A model generated the notes under the pieces. That model had not been told where the DNA came from and searched no databases. It worked only from the letters and a program-made list of their open reading frames with translations. This document shows, one piece after another, positions 23,901 to 37,421 of a stretch of 64,000 nucleotides of DNA. The translations under genes were made by a program, and so were the position numbers. Within the stretch, counting starts at the first letter, position 1. Each line of letters begins with the position of its first letter. Source of the DNA: Scatophagus argus (lineage: Eukaryota; Chordata; Actinopteri; Scatophagidae); the NCBI RefSeq assembly GCF_020382885.2, contig NC_058501.1, positions 14,522,501 to 14,586,500 on the forward strand, in the 5' to 3' direction.

Positions 23901-26900
23901 AAATTAATCAACAGCAAAGTTAAGAGTATCAAGTAAAAATGACAAACTGAACCAAAAAGAATTAAACAAAAAGATATGACCTTGAAATTAAAATGTAAAT
24001 CCAGCAAAATATGAAAACATTGTCATTGAGAGACTAGAGCAAGTTTAGAGACACCTCTTGTGTTATCTGTTCTAGCCAGCGAACTGTCAGTTGGACTGTT
24101 TGCTGATACACTGTATTTGTTCCAGCCAGAGTTCCGCAAGCCATGAAGAAAAGCTTGCTTGCAAAAAATGTTTAAATTCACATTTAAAAATCATATGGAG
24201 ACTGATTTTGGGTGGTTAGCTTGTCTGACCGCAAATATCATTGGCAGCAACATCTGAATATTTATTTTAATATTTAAAGGAGAGAAGATTTGTCTGGGTA
24301 TTTAAGATTTGGGTGAGTTGAGTTGTTGATTAGTTGTGTAAGATTTAAAAAAATTGAATAAATTGTTTGAATGAGGACAACTAGTTTCAGTTAAAATCTC
24401 CACTAAGGAGAGTCTCATTAAAAATCTAACAATGACTGTTAATTTTTCACTGATGATGAAGTGTTACTGCTTGCTGAGAGGGTTTATGACAAGATACAAC
24501 AGAGAAAAAAATGGCCCTTAAGAAGTGCCACTTTCGAAGCAAGAAGTTCACCTTGTCTGCTGAGGGATAGTGATGATGAGACCATGTCATAAAAAGTGTT
24601 TTTCAGAGCTCATTCTGACAGAATCAATTGTTGTAGCTATTAGCACAGGGTTATGAGAGAGTACCACTGTTTGGTCCATAAACTCCAGCTAGATTGTTCC
24701 CAGTTTACAGCTCTCTCCTTAGGAGCGACTACTCTTCCAGAGAGGCTCTCTCCATCAGCATCACAATCACGAGATCCCCAATTAGTATGTCCAATTTTAG
24801 TTCCTAAAAGGTTTAAAATCCTAGTATGTACCTTTTCGAAGGAACAAAAGCGGAGGCACAATTTGGTCTCTACACCTTTCATGCAATTAATATGTATACA
24901 GTACAGTAAAAAAGCGCTCTTGTAGCCATGCTAAATGTGAGATAAAAGCAAAAGAACTGAAGGAGATATGCTGATCAGCATGTGGTAGAAGCAGGAATAT
25001 TCAGTGCAGTAATAATCTTATACAGAATGGTGTCCTCTTGAGTCAGATGATGACGATGTTGGACGTCTCATGTAAATTGCTTCACTCAGCTTTACACCTA
25101 GTGAAGCATGCTGTGGATAAAGCCAGGGGCAGCTGGAATCTAGAACAATGGGAATACAATTTCATACACCAATATCAGCCAGAAAAGATGCACTTCTCTT
25201 AAGCCTGGGAAATGTGGGCTCATCTAAACCAAGTCTTGTGCTGGCATTCCAGCTCTAAGAGGTGAGACAGGCTCCAAGACCCAGATATAGACAGAACACT
25301 CCAGAATCAGCAAACATGTAAGCCACATTTCAGATATGATCCAAGTACACACCTTGATGGATGGTTCGCCTTATTTGAACCTGGATTGTATACTAAAACA
25401 AATAATGGGTGATTTTGGGGGAGGTCCACAAGTTTGCTCGTATAACTAACAGATTTTCTGATTTATAGATCTACACAATATTTTTAACCGAAACCGATGT
25501 GGTATTTAATGAATTGACCTGTAATTTGCAGAAAATGACAGACATCACAAACACTAGAGCAGCCATAAAAACATTCTGACAGGAAAAGACATGCTGCCAC
25601 CATCTTGGACTGTTATCTTTTTAATCAGGTCCTCCTCTCACAATAAAACACTACACGAACACCAGCTGTCAGTAAGACATCTGATTACTTCTCCTCTAAG
25701 GTGGGTTTTGTTTTTAATAAAGGTGTGTGATCACAACACACATCAGATAGACTTATCTCCACACTTTGCATCAGTTGGTTTTGACAGTGTGGCAGTGTGC
25801 TAGCATCTCACAGATCTAGCCATTTTATGTACTATGACATAAGTTAAAGCTATTTTGGGAGAATTATAAGCCTTCTAGGAGACAGCTGAGAATGACAGGA
25901 AATGTAGGGAGAGAGAGAGCTGGGAGATGACTTGTTAGAAAATTAAACCAGGGATGCTGCAATAGGTAATATTTCTAGGCCCCATTTATCGTATTGTTAG
26001 ATTGACTGTTCTAATCAAAACCGCCTAGCATTAGTGTAGACCTCAAAGAAATTCACTCTGGAGTGCGGATGTTGATGTCTAGTTTAGCTATATCTGATAG
26101 CAGAGACCTTAATAGTCGGTCTCCAGACAAAGTGAGAGAAACTGAAAATGGATAGGGATGAGAAGGAGAGTGAGCGATAACCATCAGCAGCATTTAGTGT
26201 TTTTTATTTTCCTCAATCCTCCAAGGTTTTTAAGTAGGCAATTTCAGTGGTGTGTGTGTGTGTGCATATGTGTGTGTCCTTTGGCTTTCTAGTGGGTCAC
26301 ATTAGGGATAGAGTTGCATAGAAGTGGGTCAGCCAGTGCCACCAGGGAGTCTTGCCAGTTCCCTGTTCCCTCCTGAGGCTTGAACCAGCTAAAGGCCATC
26401 ACAAACACATAAACGTTAGTTGTGTGCATGTGTGTTCAGTATATGTGAATGCATAGTGTTTACAGGCATTAATTGTTGTGTATGTGCTCATGCGCAGACA
26501 TGTGTCCTGTGTCACTCATTGAGATTGAGCCTTGTCCCTGCTTCATTCACTGTACTTGACTCCTCATTAACAGCTTTGCTAGAAACTGAAATACAGTAAA
26601 GCTGTGAAGGCAAAAAGAGCAACAATCCTAAGCTATGGTGCAACATGTTTAGACTGTGTAGGGTCTCTACAGATGATTCAGAGCCTGTCATACTGAGCGT
26701 GTCTCAGCTGGATGGACACACTGTTTCTGCTGGCTTAATGATAAGGAAATAGGATTTAGCCCAGTATTCAGCAGAGATTTATTTCATCTCTCAGCTGCAG
26801 TCTCTTGTTTTCTGCATTAGTTCTCCTCTGACGAGGAATGAACAGTCTATTTCTGTCCTCAGTTTGCTTGCCTATGTCCCTGCATCATTGAATTGAGATA

Positions 26901-29900
26901 ACATCATGAGGTAATAGGTAGAGAGTAATATAAGCAATAAGTACAAGATGGAATTATAACATAGAGGTCACACTGAACTTCCATCTAATACAAGTAAAAG
27001 CTACTGCTCCAACTGAGGTGATTCTCAGTCTGATAATGTCAGAAAGCACTTTTCTGGCGGGTACCCGCTTTCTGCCACCACTGGCCAGGGGCACTTAGGT
27101 TTGAAAATGGGCAAGGTTTCAGTGGTCAGCAGCAAATACACAGCCGCTGCTCTAGAATGAGTGCATGGCCACTCACAATTAAAAAAAACTTTGTGGAAGA
27201 CCTTTCCTGGAAGAACCCAGTTCTGTAATGGATGATTGTGGATTGGAATACATAGATATTTTGAAAAAGTCAGTCTCAACTTGCAAGTGATCCAGATTTC
27301 AGAAAATGAATCATGGGTTCTCACAAGATACTTTAACATGCTTCTTGTTCTCATTGACAACGGGGTATAAATGTTACTAGCACTTAGAATGATTAACACA
27401 TGAGACAAAGTTTTGGGATGTCCAGGATTTTTTATATAGGAGCTCTTTAGGACCTTCTTAGCAATGAGTGCATTAAGGAATATCAGGACTTTCATTTGGA
27501 CTTCTATTAAAAAAAGTTATTGTAGGTTTAAGAAAAAAAACATTTGAGAGCCAGCTGGAATACTGTGGCTGGAGTCCACGTGAGATGAGTCAGTTTTTGG
27601 AACATGAATATAGTGAGGGTGAAGAAAATGCATGCAAATGGTGTTTTTGTGAGGGGAAAGACAAATCAGAGTTTGGTGGGTATACAGGGCATGCAAACAA
27701 CTTTGTTAGCTTGAACTGAATCTAAAATTTCTATTGGCTTGTTGCTGTGAGTGCGGTTATTTGCTGCTTCTCGTCATCCTATGAAGTGGTCAATTTCATA
27801 AACGGATATTGTGCTTGGATAGTATGAACCTTAAGAGGCACCTTGAACACCTGATCAGAGTGAAGTAATAGAAACTGCAGCAGCTGAACCCGGTAGCATT
27901 GAGTAACCTTATACACTGTTTTAAGCTTAGCTCCAACAATTACCTCCTTTGTAGGACTGTGCTGTTTCCCATATGTTGTATAGAGCATCTGTTTGAATCT
28001 GTGATATAACCCTACAGGAAGGGACATAGTTTCTATGGCAACATTGCCCTCCCCCTCCCCCCCAACACACACGCACGCGCACAGGGAAGTGGAATATGTC
28101 CAATTTCTGCTGACTTGTGGAAAAACAATGGTGTGACACACACACTTACAAACAGATGTCTGTCTTCGTTCTGGAATGATTATGTGTATGTCCTTTTTAC
28201 ATGTTTCAGGCTGTTTGCTGTGAGTGTACACTGGCCTTTAATCTTTTAGGCTTGTTTGTTTTGTGAGACTTTTATGTCATAGGACTTTAAAGCTCAGAAG
28301 AATAGTATTTGATGCAATGCGTGTCAGTTAACAAATGGGGTATTTTGTGTCTGCACGGTGACCTTGCCTACATTACACTCTATTGATATCTGTGGTGATA
28401 TTTGTCCTCTGCATTTGGCTCAGCCATACAGTCTAGAAACGGTAGACAGACAAAGTACAGTGCACAGGGGATAAAATTGAGTCCTGAAGTCGATGCTTTG
28501 GTCAAGTACAATGGCAAGAGTATTACCTACAGCATGCCTGTCACCACCAGTCAGCCTTAGTGGTAGGTTTACTAGTGGGGTTCAGACCCTGCATCTTCTT
28601 GCTTTGAGGAGGCATTGCTAAATATTGAGCTATTGTACCACTGTAACCACAGAACTGGTAAATCAAGAACACTCTGAGAGAATTTATAGAGGTTTATGTC
28701 TGAGTTCTCATTGTTCTCATCCAAAAAGAGACCTTGTACCGGAATTACAGTTTTCAGTTACTCTTTCTCCTTGCTTTCACATGGTGACTTTCACTATTTA
28801 AATCAATGTGTAGTTAAATCTTCAATAGTATTGTCCGTATTGAAGATTTATAATCCAAACCCATGATCAACTGATGGACCAAACAAATATTTATCGCATA
28901 CCAAGTCTGGGTAATGGAAGAAATAAATAGGGCTTTGGAAACAAAAATCATAACAGATGACAGGTGGATGACCGATGAGTGTGCACAAAAGTACATTTAT
29001 GTCTTATTGTGATTTAACATAATAATTTCTGCTGCATAAATCAAGATGGATTAAATTGGCTGCAGAATATCCTTGCTTATTTAATTTGTTACAGTTTATG
29101 ATGGATATTTCTGAAAAGCTGATTTTTTTTTTCATACTCATGCTAATCTCTTATGCCAGGGATGAGAGGTGTGATGATAAGTACGGAGGCAATATAAATG
29201 TAACTATAATAAGAGATCTTGCCATACCATTTGTATCCATCCCTTTAATATATTTGGGTGTTTTAGAGCAAGACTGTTTTATGGCAATTTTGGATTTGTG
29301 TCCAATTTTTTTTTTTTTTTTTTTGAACTATTGTGATGAAGTACTTTGATTTTTCTGGTACTTCATTAACTGCATTGGGCAAAAAAAGACATACACATGT
29401 GATGATTTCATACATAAGCATAGCATCCAAATGAGTTTTGATTTGATCTCACCCTACTGAAAGTCTTGAATGGATTTGAATGAAATGATATTATTAATTT
29501 ATGCATTTTATAGTGAAATTATTATTATTATTAGTAGTAGTATTTTTAATTAATTGGTTTTTTTTTACTATTATTTTCTTCAAATTAAGCACAGCGGGGT
29601 TTCCCGTACATTCATTTATTTGTGGCGGTCTGCACTCTCAATGTTGTAGAGATCAGTCAGTGTTGCCAACATGACCATGAGCAAACAGTGTATCCCAAAT
29701 AGAAAAGTATATGTCCGCAAATTAGGGGACGAGAACTAGAAGAGGGCAGAAAGGATAGACCCTTGCTGTGGCTGCTTTATCATCATTGTGTGACAGAGAG
29801 AGCTATCAGCCCCAGGCTCACCCAGACCAGGGAACTGCCCTCCCCCCCTGGGCTCACATGCACCAAGCCATCCATCTCTTGCTCTTATCTGCTACTCTGA

Positions 29901-32900
29901 GTTTCTGTGTGCATCAGTATGGGTCTGTGTGTTTTTTATGTCTGAGGATTCGTAAGAGTTGAGTTGTTCTGACCTGGTCACACTGATAGCTATGTCAAAA
30001 CTTACTGCTGGCTGATGGACTGTGGAACAACAGTCCCATTGTTTTTCTCAGTGTGAGCTCGTGCATCGGTGTGTATGTTAAACCATCAGAAATCGTATTT
30101 CTACAAGGAATGTAGCTGTGATCATGTATTTGTGCGTGCGTGCGTGCGTGTGTGTGTGATTGTGTGTGTGGGGGGGGGGGGTCATATGTGCTGCAGTTTA
30201 ATCTGCCAGAGGCTGGGATGTGGGTCAGTATGGCTGCAGCTCTGCGGGAAGAGACAGCAGCAGGAGAGTGCCTCTGTGCTTGCTGCAGGGAGACTATCCG
30301 GGCTAAAAGAAATGTTTCAGAAAAATGAAAAGTAAAGCAGGAGCGAATCTGCATCTCGGGTTTGATGTTTTTTAATTTGTGCGTTAGTTTTGCATTTTCA
30401 CATAATCTGAAACAAAGTGGTTTGTCTGTTTTAGGTTTTTTTTTCTCCGCATCTAAAACTGTGTGTGCGCTAGCCTGATTAGAATAAGGTCCATAGAGGC
30501 GCAGTGAAAAAGAGATGAAAATCAGTGTAAATTCTTAATAAGATTTGGAGGAGAATGGCCAGATTAGTCCTGCCTGGGGCTCATAGTGGATTTCACCATC
30601 AGTCAATAAGTCAAAGTTATTGCTGAGCCTTTGGATCTCATAATGATAGGTTATTGGTGGGGGCGTAATGGTACACACACTCTTTCTTAAAAATTTTCGT
30701 ATGAGCCTTTCGGTTCATTATGTGCATAACAAACGAATGCACCTTGCAGAACTTTAATGTACGAAACTTCAGAGTTTCCTGTCTGAGAGTTAGCATAGCT
30801 TCATAGCTGTTGAACTTAGTAACTAATTTAAAACAGCATCACCCAAATGTGAGCATCACAGATACAAGGACAAAGTGTAGTGCAAACCCAGCTCCCTATT
30901 ACATTTATGCAATCTCTTAACAATTCAGACTGGGCCAAAGCAATAACACCACAGGTGTTTTTATAGCAACAGACACAACCATACTCCAACACAGATTCTA
31001 AACACATGCTGAAAGTAATTGAACCCTGGTACAAAGTTTTCGCTTGTTCGCATTTCAGCCAGCGAGTAATACCAGCCCTCTGTAAACACGCACAAGCTAA
31101 AGTTGCTCACAGCATAGCCAAGGCATCTGCTATTGCTTTCACAACCGATCGAGGGACATCTAACACAGTAACTCAAAGTACAAACTGGGACTGTCGCAGC
31201 CGTAATGCTAAGCTGAAAGCAGCTTAGGCTGAATCCAAGTATAGAACAATTCATGCACAGTTAATTTTCTAAATGCTGCACCATAATGGATATTAATTTT
31301 ATTTTGTATTTGCTCGATAGAATATGTATTTTTATTTAATTTTAAGAAAATAGAACTTTTTATTGTCAGGTTACAGCTGTTTGTAGAAGTATTAACAGGC
31401 TTTTTTTATAACAGAGCCATAATTTGATCACAAAACCACTGTTTAATTTTTGTTTCACTTCACCCACTGTACTGAAAACATACCAAACTGTGACAAGACC
31501 GAGGTACGTATGGAACTGTATTGTGTACTGTAACACCCCTGGTTACTTAGGGGGTATGTGTATGTGTGTTAGTGAAAGTGTGTGTGTGTGAGTGTGTAAG
31601 GGTTATTGACCTCATGATGAAGCTGCTTAAATGAAATATTGATTGCGATAGTTTGGGCATGCGTGTGTGTGTGCGTGTGTGTGTATGTGTGTGCAGTATT
31701 GTATGTGTAAATTTAGAACTTTGGACTGTGATTGATTGTGTATTTTGGAGCAGCCATCAGGCTACTGGGGGTCCATTTTATGAAATATGGTCTCATAGAT
31801 CAAGCCACTTATACTGAACCAGACGGTAGTGTTAAAGAGCAGGATCAATGAGCACTGTGTAAACAGACAGGTACATTACGTGATGCTGTTGCAGCATGTT
31901 GTAGCACTGCTTAGAAATACACTTGTACCAGTATTAGTCCAATGCTGTTATCATGCACCCCCACTTGCAATTGTAATCATACAACTGCACCTGATACGAC
32001 TCCAATGCAGCTGACGCTGACTTCTCATTGGTTGAGCTGAGCAAGTAAGCGAAGGAGGGGAAATGGTTCGAGTTTGGAGACAGTTTAGGATAGGCAATGA
32101 TGAAGAAAGTAGAGCTAACTGCAAACGACACTCTGCTAAACTGTCAAGGCTTCAGGAAGGTTAGCAGACCCTCAGGAACAGAACATATTACATGCTACAG
32201 TCTCTCATCAAGGAGAAGTGGGCTCTGAGAATATTTGGGTCTGAATATGAGCTCCTCAACAATCTCAAGGCTCACCAGCGAGCTCATACATAACTTTTAA
32301 ATTAGTGATCATCTTCTGGCTGCTCCCAAGCCACTTCTGGCCTGCCAAAGCTCCTGTTCGTCACTCAGAATATTATGAAATTCTGAAACTGTGCACATCT
32401 AATGTTGCTCACTAGCTGTCTTGAGAGTCAGAATATCATTAAGATTGTCTGTTGAACCCAAGTGGTGTCACTTGGGATTATTTTCTCCATTTTCTCTCAA
32501 AGTAGTATTTTTGTTTGCTTCCTGAGATCCTAAAGTGGAGATATTGGCCCCTGACTGCCACTGCAACTGCACTGACTGAGAGCATTTTATAGTAAAGTTT
32601 CTTCTTAACGTGATGGGTTTCCCATGTTTTTTAGGGTTTTTTGTTTGTTTGTTTGTTTTTATATGTGGTTTGCTCATACTGATATGGGCTGGTAAAAATA
32701 ACACTAACTAGTAAGAAAGTGAAAGTATTTTACAATAAAAGGCTAATTAGGCCTAAATAAATGTTAATGATAGTGTCACATCAGTACTGGCAGGTTTTCA
32801 ATAGTGGTAATTGTGGTGGCCAAAAACAATTCTTGTACTTGGTAAGAAAAGAAATGGTATTTTTGCGATTTTTCTCAGCACACTCTGAGCTTTCCAATGT

Positions 32901-33506
32901 TTACTATATGGGGTCTCCATATGTATTATGTCATCCCAACTCTGGGCCTACTGAAACTCTTTACAGTAAAAGCAGTTGATTGCTTTTTGTGAAGTGCTAC
33001 AAGGAAAATAAAGTTGAGGATCATTAATGTTTTTGCAGTGTACGCAGCTAAAACCCGGCTTCTGTTGTGCCATGTGTAATGTAAAGTGATAAATTCACAC
33101 TTTGCCACTACACCACCAGCGACTGATCTCGCATGCTGCATAAAATTGCTAGCACGTCTATCCTGGATTGGGAATGTTGCCGGGAGAATTTGAGTACACA
33201 GTTGGTGGCATGCACACACTTACTCTAAGCTTGATCCTGTTAACACGACTGCTGGCCAGAGCAGGGACAGCAAGGAGATATGGAGCTGTGAACAAATCAC
33301 GAGCTTCCAGATGTCACCAAGACAAACACACACAGATGGAATAGATAAATCTGTTCTGTGTAATCACAGGACGCAGAAGAGGGAAGGTAGTGAGTATGTG
33401 TGTATGGCATGTGTGTATTGTCATCACTGCCATTCCTGCTAACAGTGGTCCAGAAGCCTGCTGCTCCATTTCTTGTTCAGTCCACTCTATGTAAACAGGA
33501 AACAGA

Positions 33507-33542
<36 letters not shown>

Positions 33543-33582
33543 TCTCTCTCTGTCTCTCTTTCTCTTTCTTTCTCTCTCTCTC
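33507..33582. repeat. (TC)n-rich low-complexity tract
   Basis: Long pyrimidine tract of mostly TCTC with a few G and TTT interruptions. It produces Ser-Leu and Arg-Glu peptide artefacts when translated. Confidence 0.93.
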
Positions 33583-34232
33583 ACATGTCCATTTCTGTCT
33601 TTTCCTCGGCCCCTCTTTCTTTCTGTTCTTACCATACCTCCCTCTGTGAGTACATACAGTATATCCAGAAAGTGACAAGCCCCTAACTCCCTGAACACAT
33701 CCTTATTATGGAAAGAAAAGCAGGCTGTTGTGTGATGTGTGAGCTGTTTCATCTAGAAAAAGTGTGACATAGTGGTGTGTCCAGGGAGGTTGAAGCAGCT
33801 GCTTCTTACCTATTTTCTACTTGCTCTATTCTTGGCATTCCTGTTTTTCCTCCCTGGGCTTCCCCTGGAAAGCTGTCAGAAATGTGAGCTACGGCTAGAG
33901 TTGCCTGTGATACTGTTGTTGTCATCTTTTGTTGCCTTTCCTCTACTCCCTGTTTAACATGGATTTAGTGTTTGTGCGTGCACAAGGTGCTGCTGCTCCT
34001 CAAGGCCTTCCTTTCCCACACCGCTGGAGATGTGAGGTGTTTGACAGGGCACAAGGTTGAAGGGAGGGCTGAAAGGAGGTTTGGGGGGGGGGGGCACAAT
34101 TGGCACAGAGTCGACCCAACATTGCTTGTTGTTGCTAAGACCAAAGATGTCATCTTTGAACTCCCTCTGTTAAAGCATACACTCCAAACAGACGCACATA
34201 ACACACAACCTTGGCTGAGAGCCAAACACACA

Positions 34233-34234
<2 letters not shown>

Positions 34235-34281
<47 letters not shown>
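34235..34281. repeat. (CA)n microsatellite
   Basis: Perfect CA run of about 23 units. A run of 12 G lies nearby at 34083-34094. Confidence 0.95.
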
Positions 34282-34283
<2 letters not shown>

Positions 34284-35050
34284 TGTGCCCATAGCAAGCT
34301 ATCATGTGATTTTAAGAAAAGAGTGTCTCCCAGTGTCTCTTCTTTGTCTTTGTTTGGCAGTCAGAGACACAGAGACAATGGAACAGTAAGGTTTAATGCT
34401 TTGCCATGGCTTGTTGGTCACAGTGTGCTCATGCTGAGCTTTGGGAATTTTGCATGACTGATTTGACTGTCTGTTAGCTTTAACTCAGTCCACATGACAG
34501 TCTAAATTGTCCGTAGCAAAGGTCATTTCAGAGCTCCTTTTTTTGGCTCCACTCCTTGTTTGAGGCCTCTAAGCTTTAGCCTGACAACTTTAGCTTGCAA
34601 GGTATTATGTGAGTGAGTTCAGACATGTATACTGTAAACCACATGATGTGTGTATGTTAAAGGATTTCCACTTGCTGAAAGAGACTTTGTTCTTGCTAAC
34701 TGAAATTTCATCTGAAGTCCACCCACGAGCTCCTCTTCACTTCTGAGTGTGTTGGTCTGCCTCAGTCACTGTTTTTGTGGATTTATAACTGGAATTATGT
34801 CGACCCAGACTGAATGGAAAGATGGCCTGCATGGGAGAAGCGACAGACTTTGTGATTTATGAACAACGAGTGTTCTAAAGGCATAGCGATAGTGGCAAGA
34901 GTTTGGGTGGGATGATGAGGACCCACCCTTTTGGCTGCTGTGCTGCATAATTCTGTGTTGGTTCTCAGTTGGAACAAGGAGAATCAAGGAGGTGTGCAAA
35001 AGAAAGAAAGGGCTAAGATTAATACAGTGCTGGCATGGGAAAAAATATCA

Positions 35051-35147
35051 CTGAACACATGCCAGCACATCTGTAATAATGTTATCTGTGCAGCCTTGGC
35101 TTGAAAATCTGACTGGAGACCTTTTTTTTTTTATAGCTTTGGTACAC
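35051..35147 (+). repeat. Dispersed repeat, copy 1 of 2 in this window
   Basis: TGAACACATGCCAGCACATC, then TAATAATGTTATCTGTGCAG and TTGAAAATCTGACT, with TATAGCTTTGGTAC beyond. It aligns along its length with 60498-60580 with modest divergence and small indels. Confidence 0.7.
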
Positions 35148-37307
35148 TATACTTCTCTATCAAATGCATATGTATGTATTGTTAAGTTTCAACACTTATC
35201 CTGACTTGAATAACACATGAAAATAAGCTCACTGTTCCAAATGAATGGAGCAGAAGAGAAACTATGTGTAATGTGGGACACTCATTTCTGGCTGATATCT
35301 GATCCACGTAATGGGGTCAGTATTGGCAGTGATACGAATCAGAGACAACTGTTATGATATGAATGGTGATCATGTCGTAGGACAGATTGTGTTTGTTTGT
35401 TTTTATAATAGAAGCTTGAGAGTTACTGGGCCTTATATTTCTGTCTCTGCTCTGCGGATGCTTGTGTCATGTTCTACTGGCACAGCTCACTGTTTGGACA
35501 GGTCCTTCTCTGCTCACTTGCTCTGCATTAAACATCTGACTAAGTGTCCATCTGTTAGTCTAACCGCTGAGGCATCACATATTGATGTACTAGGTGTAAT
35601 AGGTGCATGCTCCTGTGTGTTCAAGCCAGCATGTGTGTGTGTGTGTGAGTGTGAGAAATTAGGTCCGTCTTACAGCAACAGCAGCTATTATAGCTACTCG
35701 ATGACCCTGACTCGGGTCAGGGTTTGCCTTTAATAAGAGAGCAATTAATACCCAGGTGGAGGAAAAGCCGAGGTAGCTGCATGTTATAAGACCTACACAC
35801 TTTGCTGCACTGCTGGAGAAGAGTCCAGTGAAATGATGTGCTATTTATCTCTCTCATTAAAATTTCTAAATTTACATTGGGGTCCTTAACATAACAATTA
35901 AATCCAGTATAGCAAAACCACGTTGTACAAGGCCCTCTCCTTCGTTCTCTTTGTCAGTGTGTTTCGGTTTCTCTTTCTGTGTTAGTCTTTTATTAGCCTC
36001 AAGATACAGTCCTTGTGCAGTAAGTATAACATGAGAAGGCCAGAAAGCAGAATTAGGAGAGGAAGAGCTTTGCTCTGTAGACAGAGACTGACATGAGTTG
36101 CTATTTGCACTGCAGTGTTGTGTGGTTCTGTAGGTTTATTTTGTGATCGTCAGGGGAATCTGATGAGTATTTATAGAAGCTCTTGCTTGTCCTGCTTCCA
36201 ATTTGCAGATGGATTACATTCCACTCCAACTTTGCGGAGGTGTGTAAGAAAAAGGGAGAGAAAAGACAGATAGAAGGAGAGGCATGTGTGTAAGACAGAC
36301 AGAGAGAGAGAAAGGGAAAAAAAGTGGGCAAGAGATGAGAAATAATGACTCACCCAGGAGGAGACACCTTTGGTGGCCAGGCCTTCACATACTGAAGCAT
36401 ACCTGCACTGCAGTGCAGCCTTTTTTTCATGCTCACTAACACAGGAGTGTGTGGGCTGGCTGGAAGAGATTTATGGTATGGCTCTTGTTGTAATACAAAC
36501 TCTTAATATACACACTTATAACACAGACTGGCAATCTTAAGTCCCAATGGACCAGAATGGTGACTCGGCTTTAAAGTAGGCCAAGGACCAGATTGAAGGA
36601 CACACACACACACACACACACATAACCACACTGAGTCATATTCACCATCATCTTCATTCTCTGTGGATTTCTCAAAAATAGCACATTAATCCAGTGAAAT
36701 GAGCAGTTCTGAGAATCTGTCAGTTCTGTCCATCCCTATATCCCTCTACCCCTTCATCCCTCTGTCTTCTCCCTCTCTCTGTTTTTATCCTGCTCCAAAG
36801 CTGGCAGAGTCTTTGGTTATGTTTGACCTTTGCGTTGGATGTAGAAGGAGAGAAGATGGAGGATGATGGATTTATAACAAGAATGAGATACAAAAAGAGA
36901 TACAGAACTTCACAATGACAATGTGGAAATGACTGACAACTGGAAATTGACATTGTGTGACTCTGACTGTGAGATTATGAAAGTGAGTTCAGTGTTATTA
37001 TTGTGCATGCACTGCCAGGAAGTACGTTTGTAGTCGTTGAGTAACAGCTTCTCTTGGGTCTTCCTGTGCTTGCTTTGCGGTTTTGTGTCCAACAAAACCA
37101 TGTGGAAAAAGCACAGTGCTCAGTCCACATACCATAGCTGAAATGTTAGAGATGAATGAAAAGGGAGACATTTCCTGACTCACTTTAAAGATACAAGAGT
37201 TCAAAATGTTTGCACAACTGTTGTGTACAATAGCATGCTGCTATTTTCATATCATTGGCCAAACAATATTTTCTGTTGTGTCTGTGTCTGTTTCTTTTTT
37301 GTTGAAG

Positions 37308-37421
37308 GAGCATGTTTGAGTGACGAGCGAAAGAGGAAGTGGGATCTCTCACGCTCCGCCCCCTTCTGCTGGTGGAGCACCCTGTACATCCGACCAGAGA
37401 CCACTTTAGTCACTTTGACAG
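37308..37421 (+). other. Exon-like island in galnt1 intron 1
   Basis: 114 nt bounded by a pyrimidine-rich acceptor (TTTCTTTTTTGTTGAAG) and a good donor (ACAG|GTATGAG). It is richer in G, C and CpG than the flanks, and includes a GC-box-like CTCCGCCCCC. One frame is open throughout (including DERKRKWDLSRS and APFCWWSTLYIRPE), but I recognise no family, and two frames hit stops early. It could be an alternative 5' UTR exon of galnt1, an exon of another transcript, or chance. Confidence 0.3.

Noticed and set aside
27025..27495. Minus-strand open frame of 156 codons in galnt1 intron 1
   Set aside because: I tried the plus-strand frames too, thinking of a decayed transposase or retrogene, and found no motif or family.
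28440..28650. Possible degraded tRNA-like SINE
   Set aside because: GGTTCAGACCCTGC vaguely recalls a B box, but no A box, tail or target-site duplication could be seen.
33972..34457. Plus-strand open frame of 161 codons
   Set aside because: It spans the CA microsatellite at 34235-34281 (Thr-His repeat) and has no domain.
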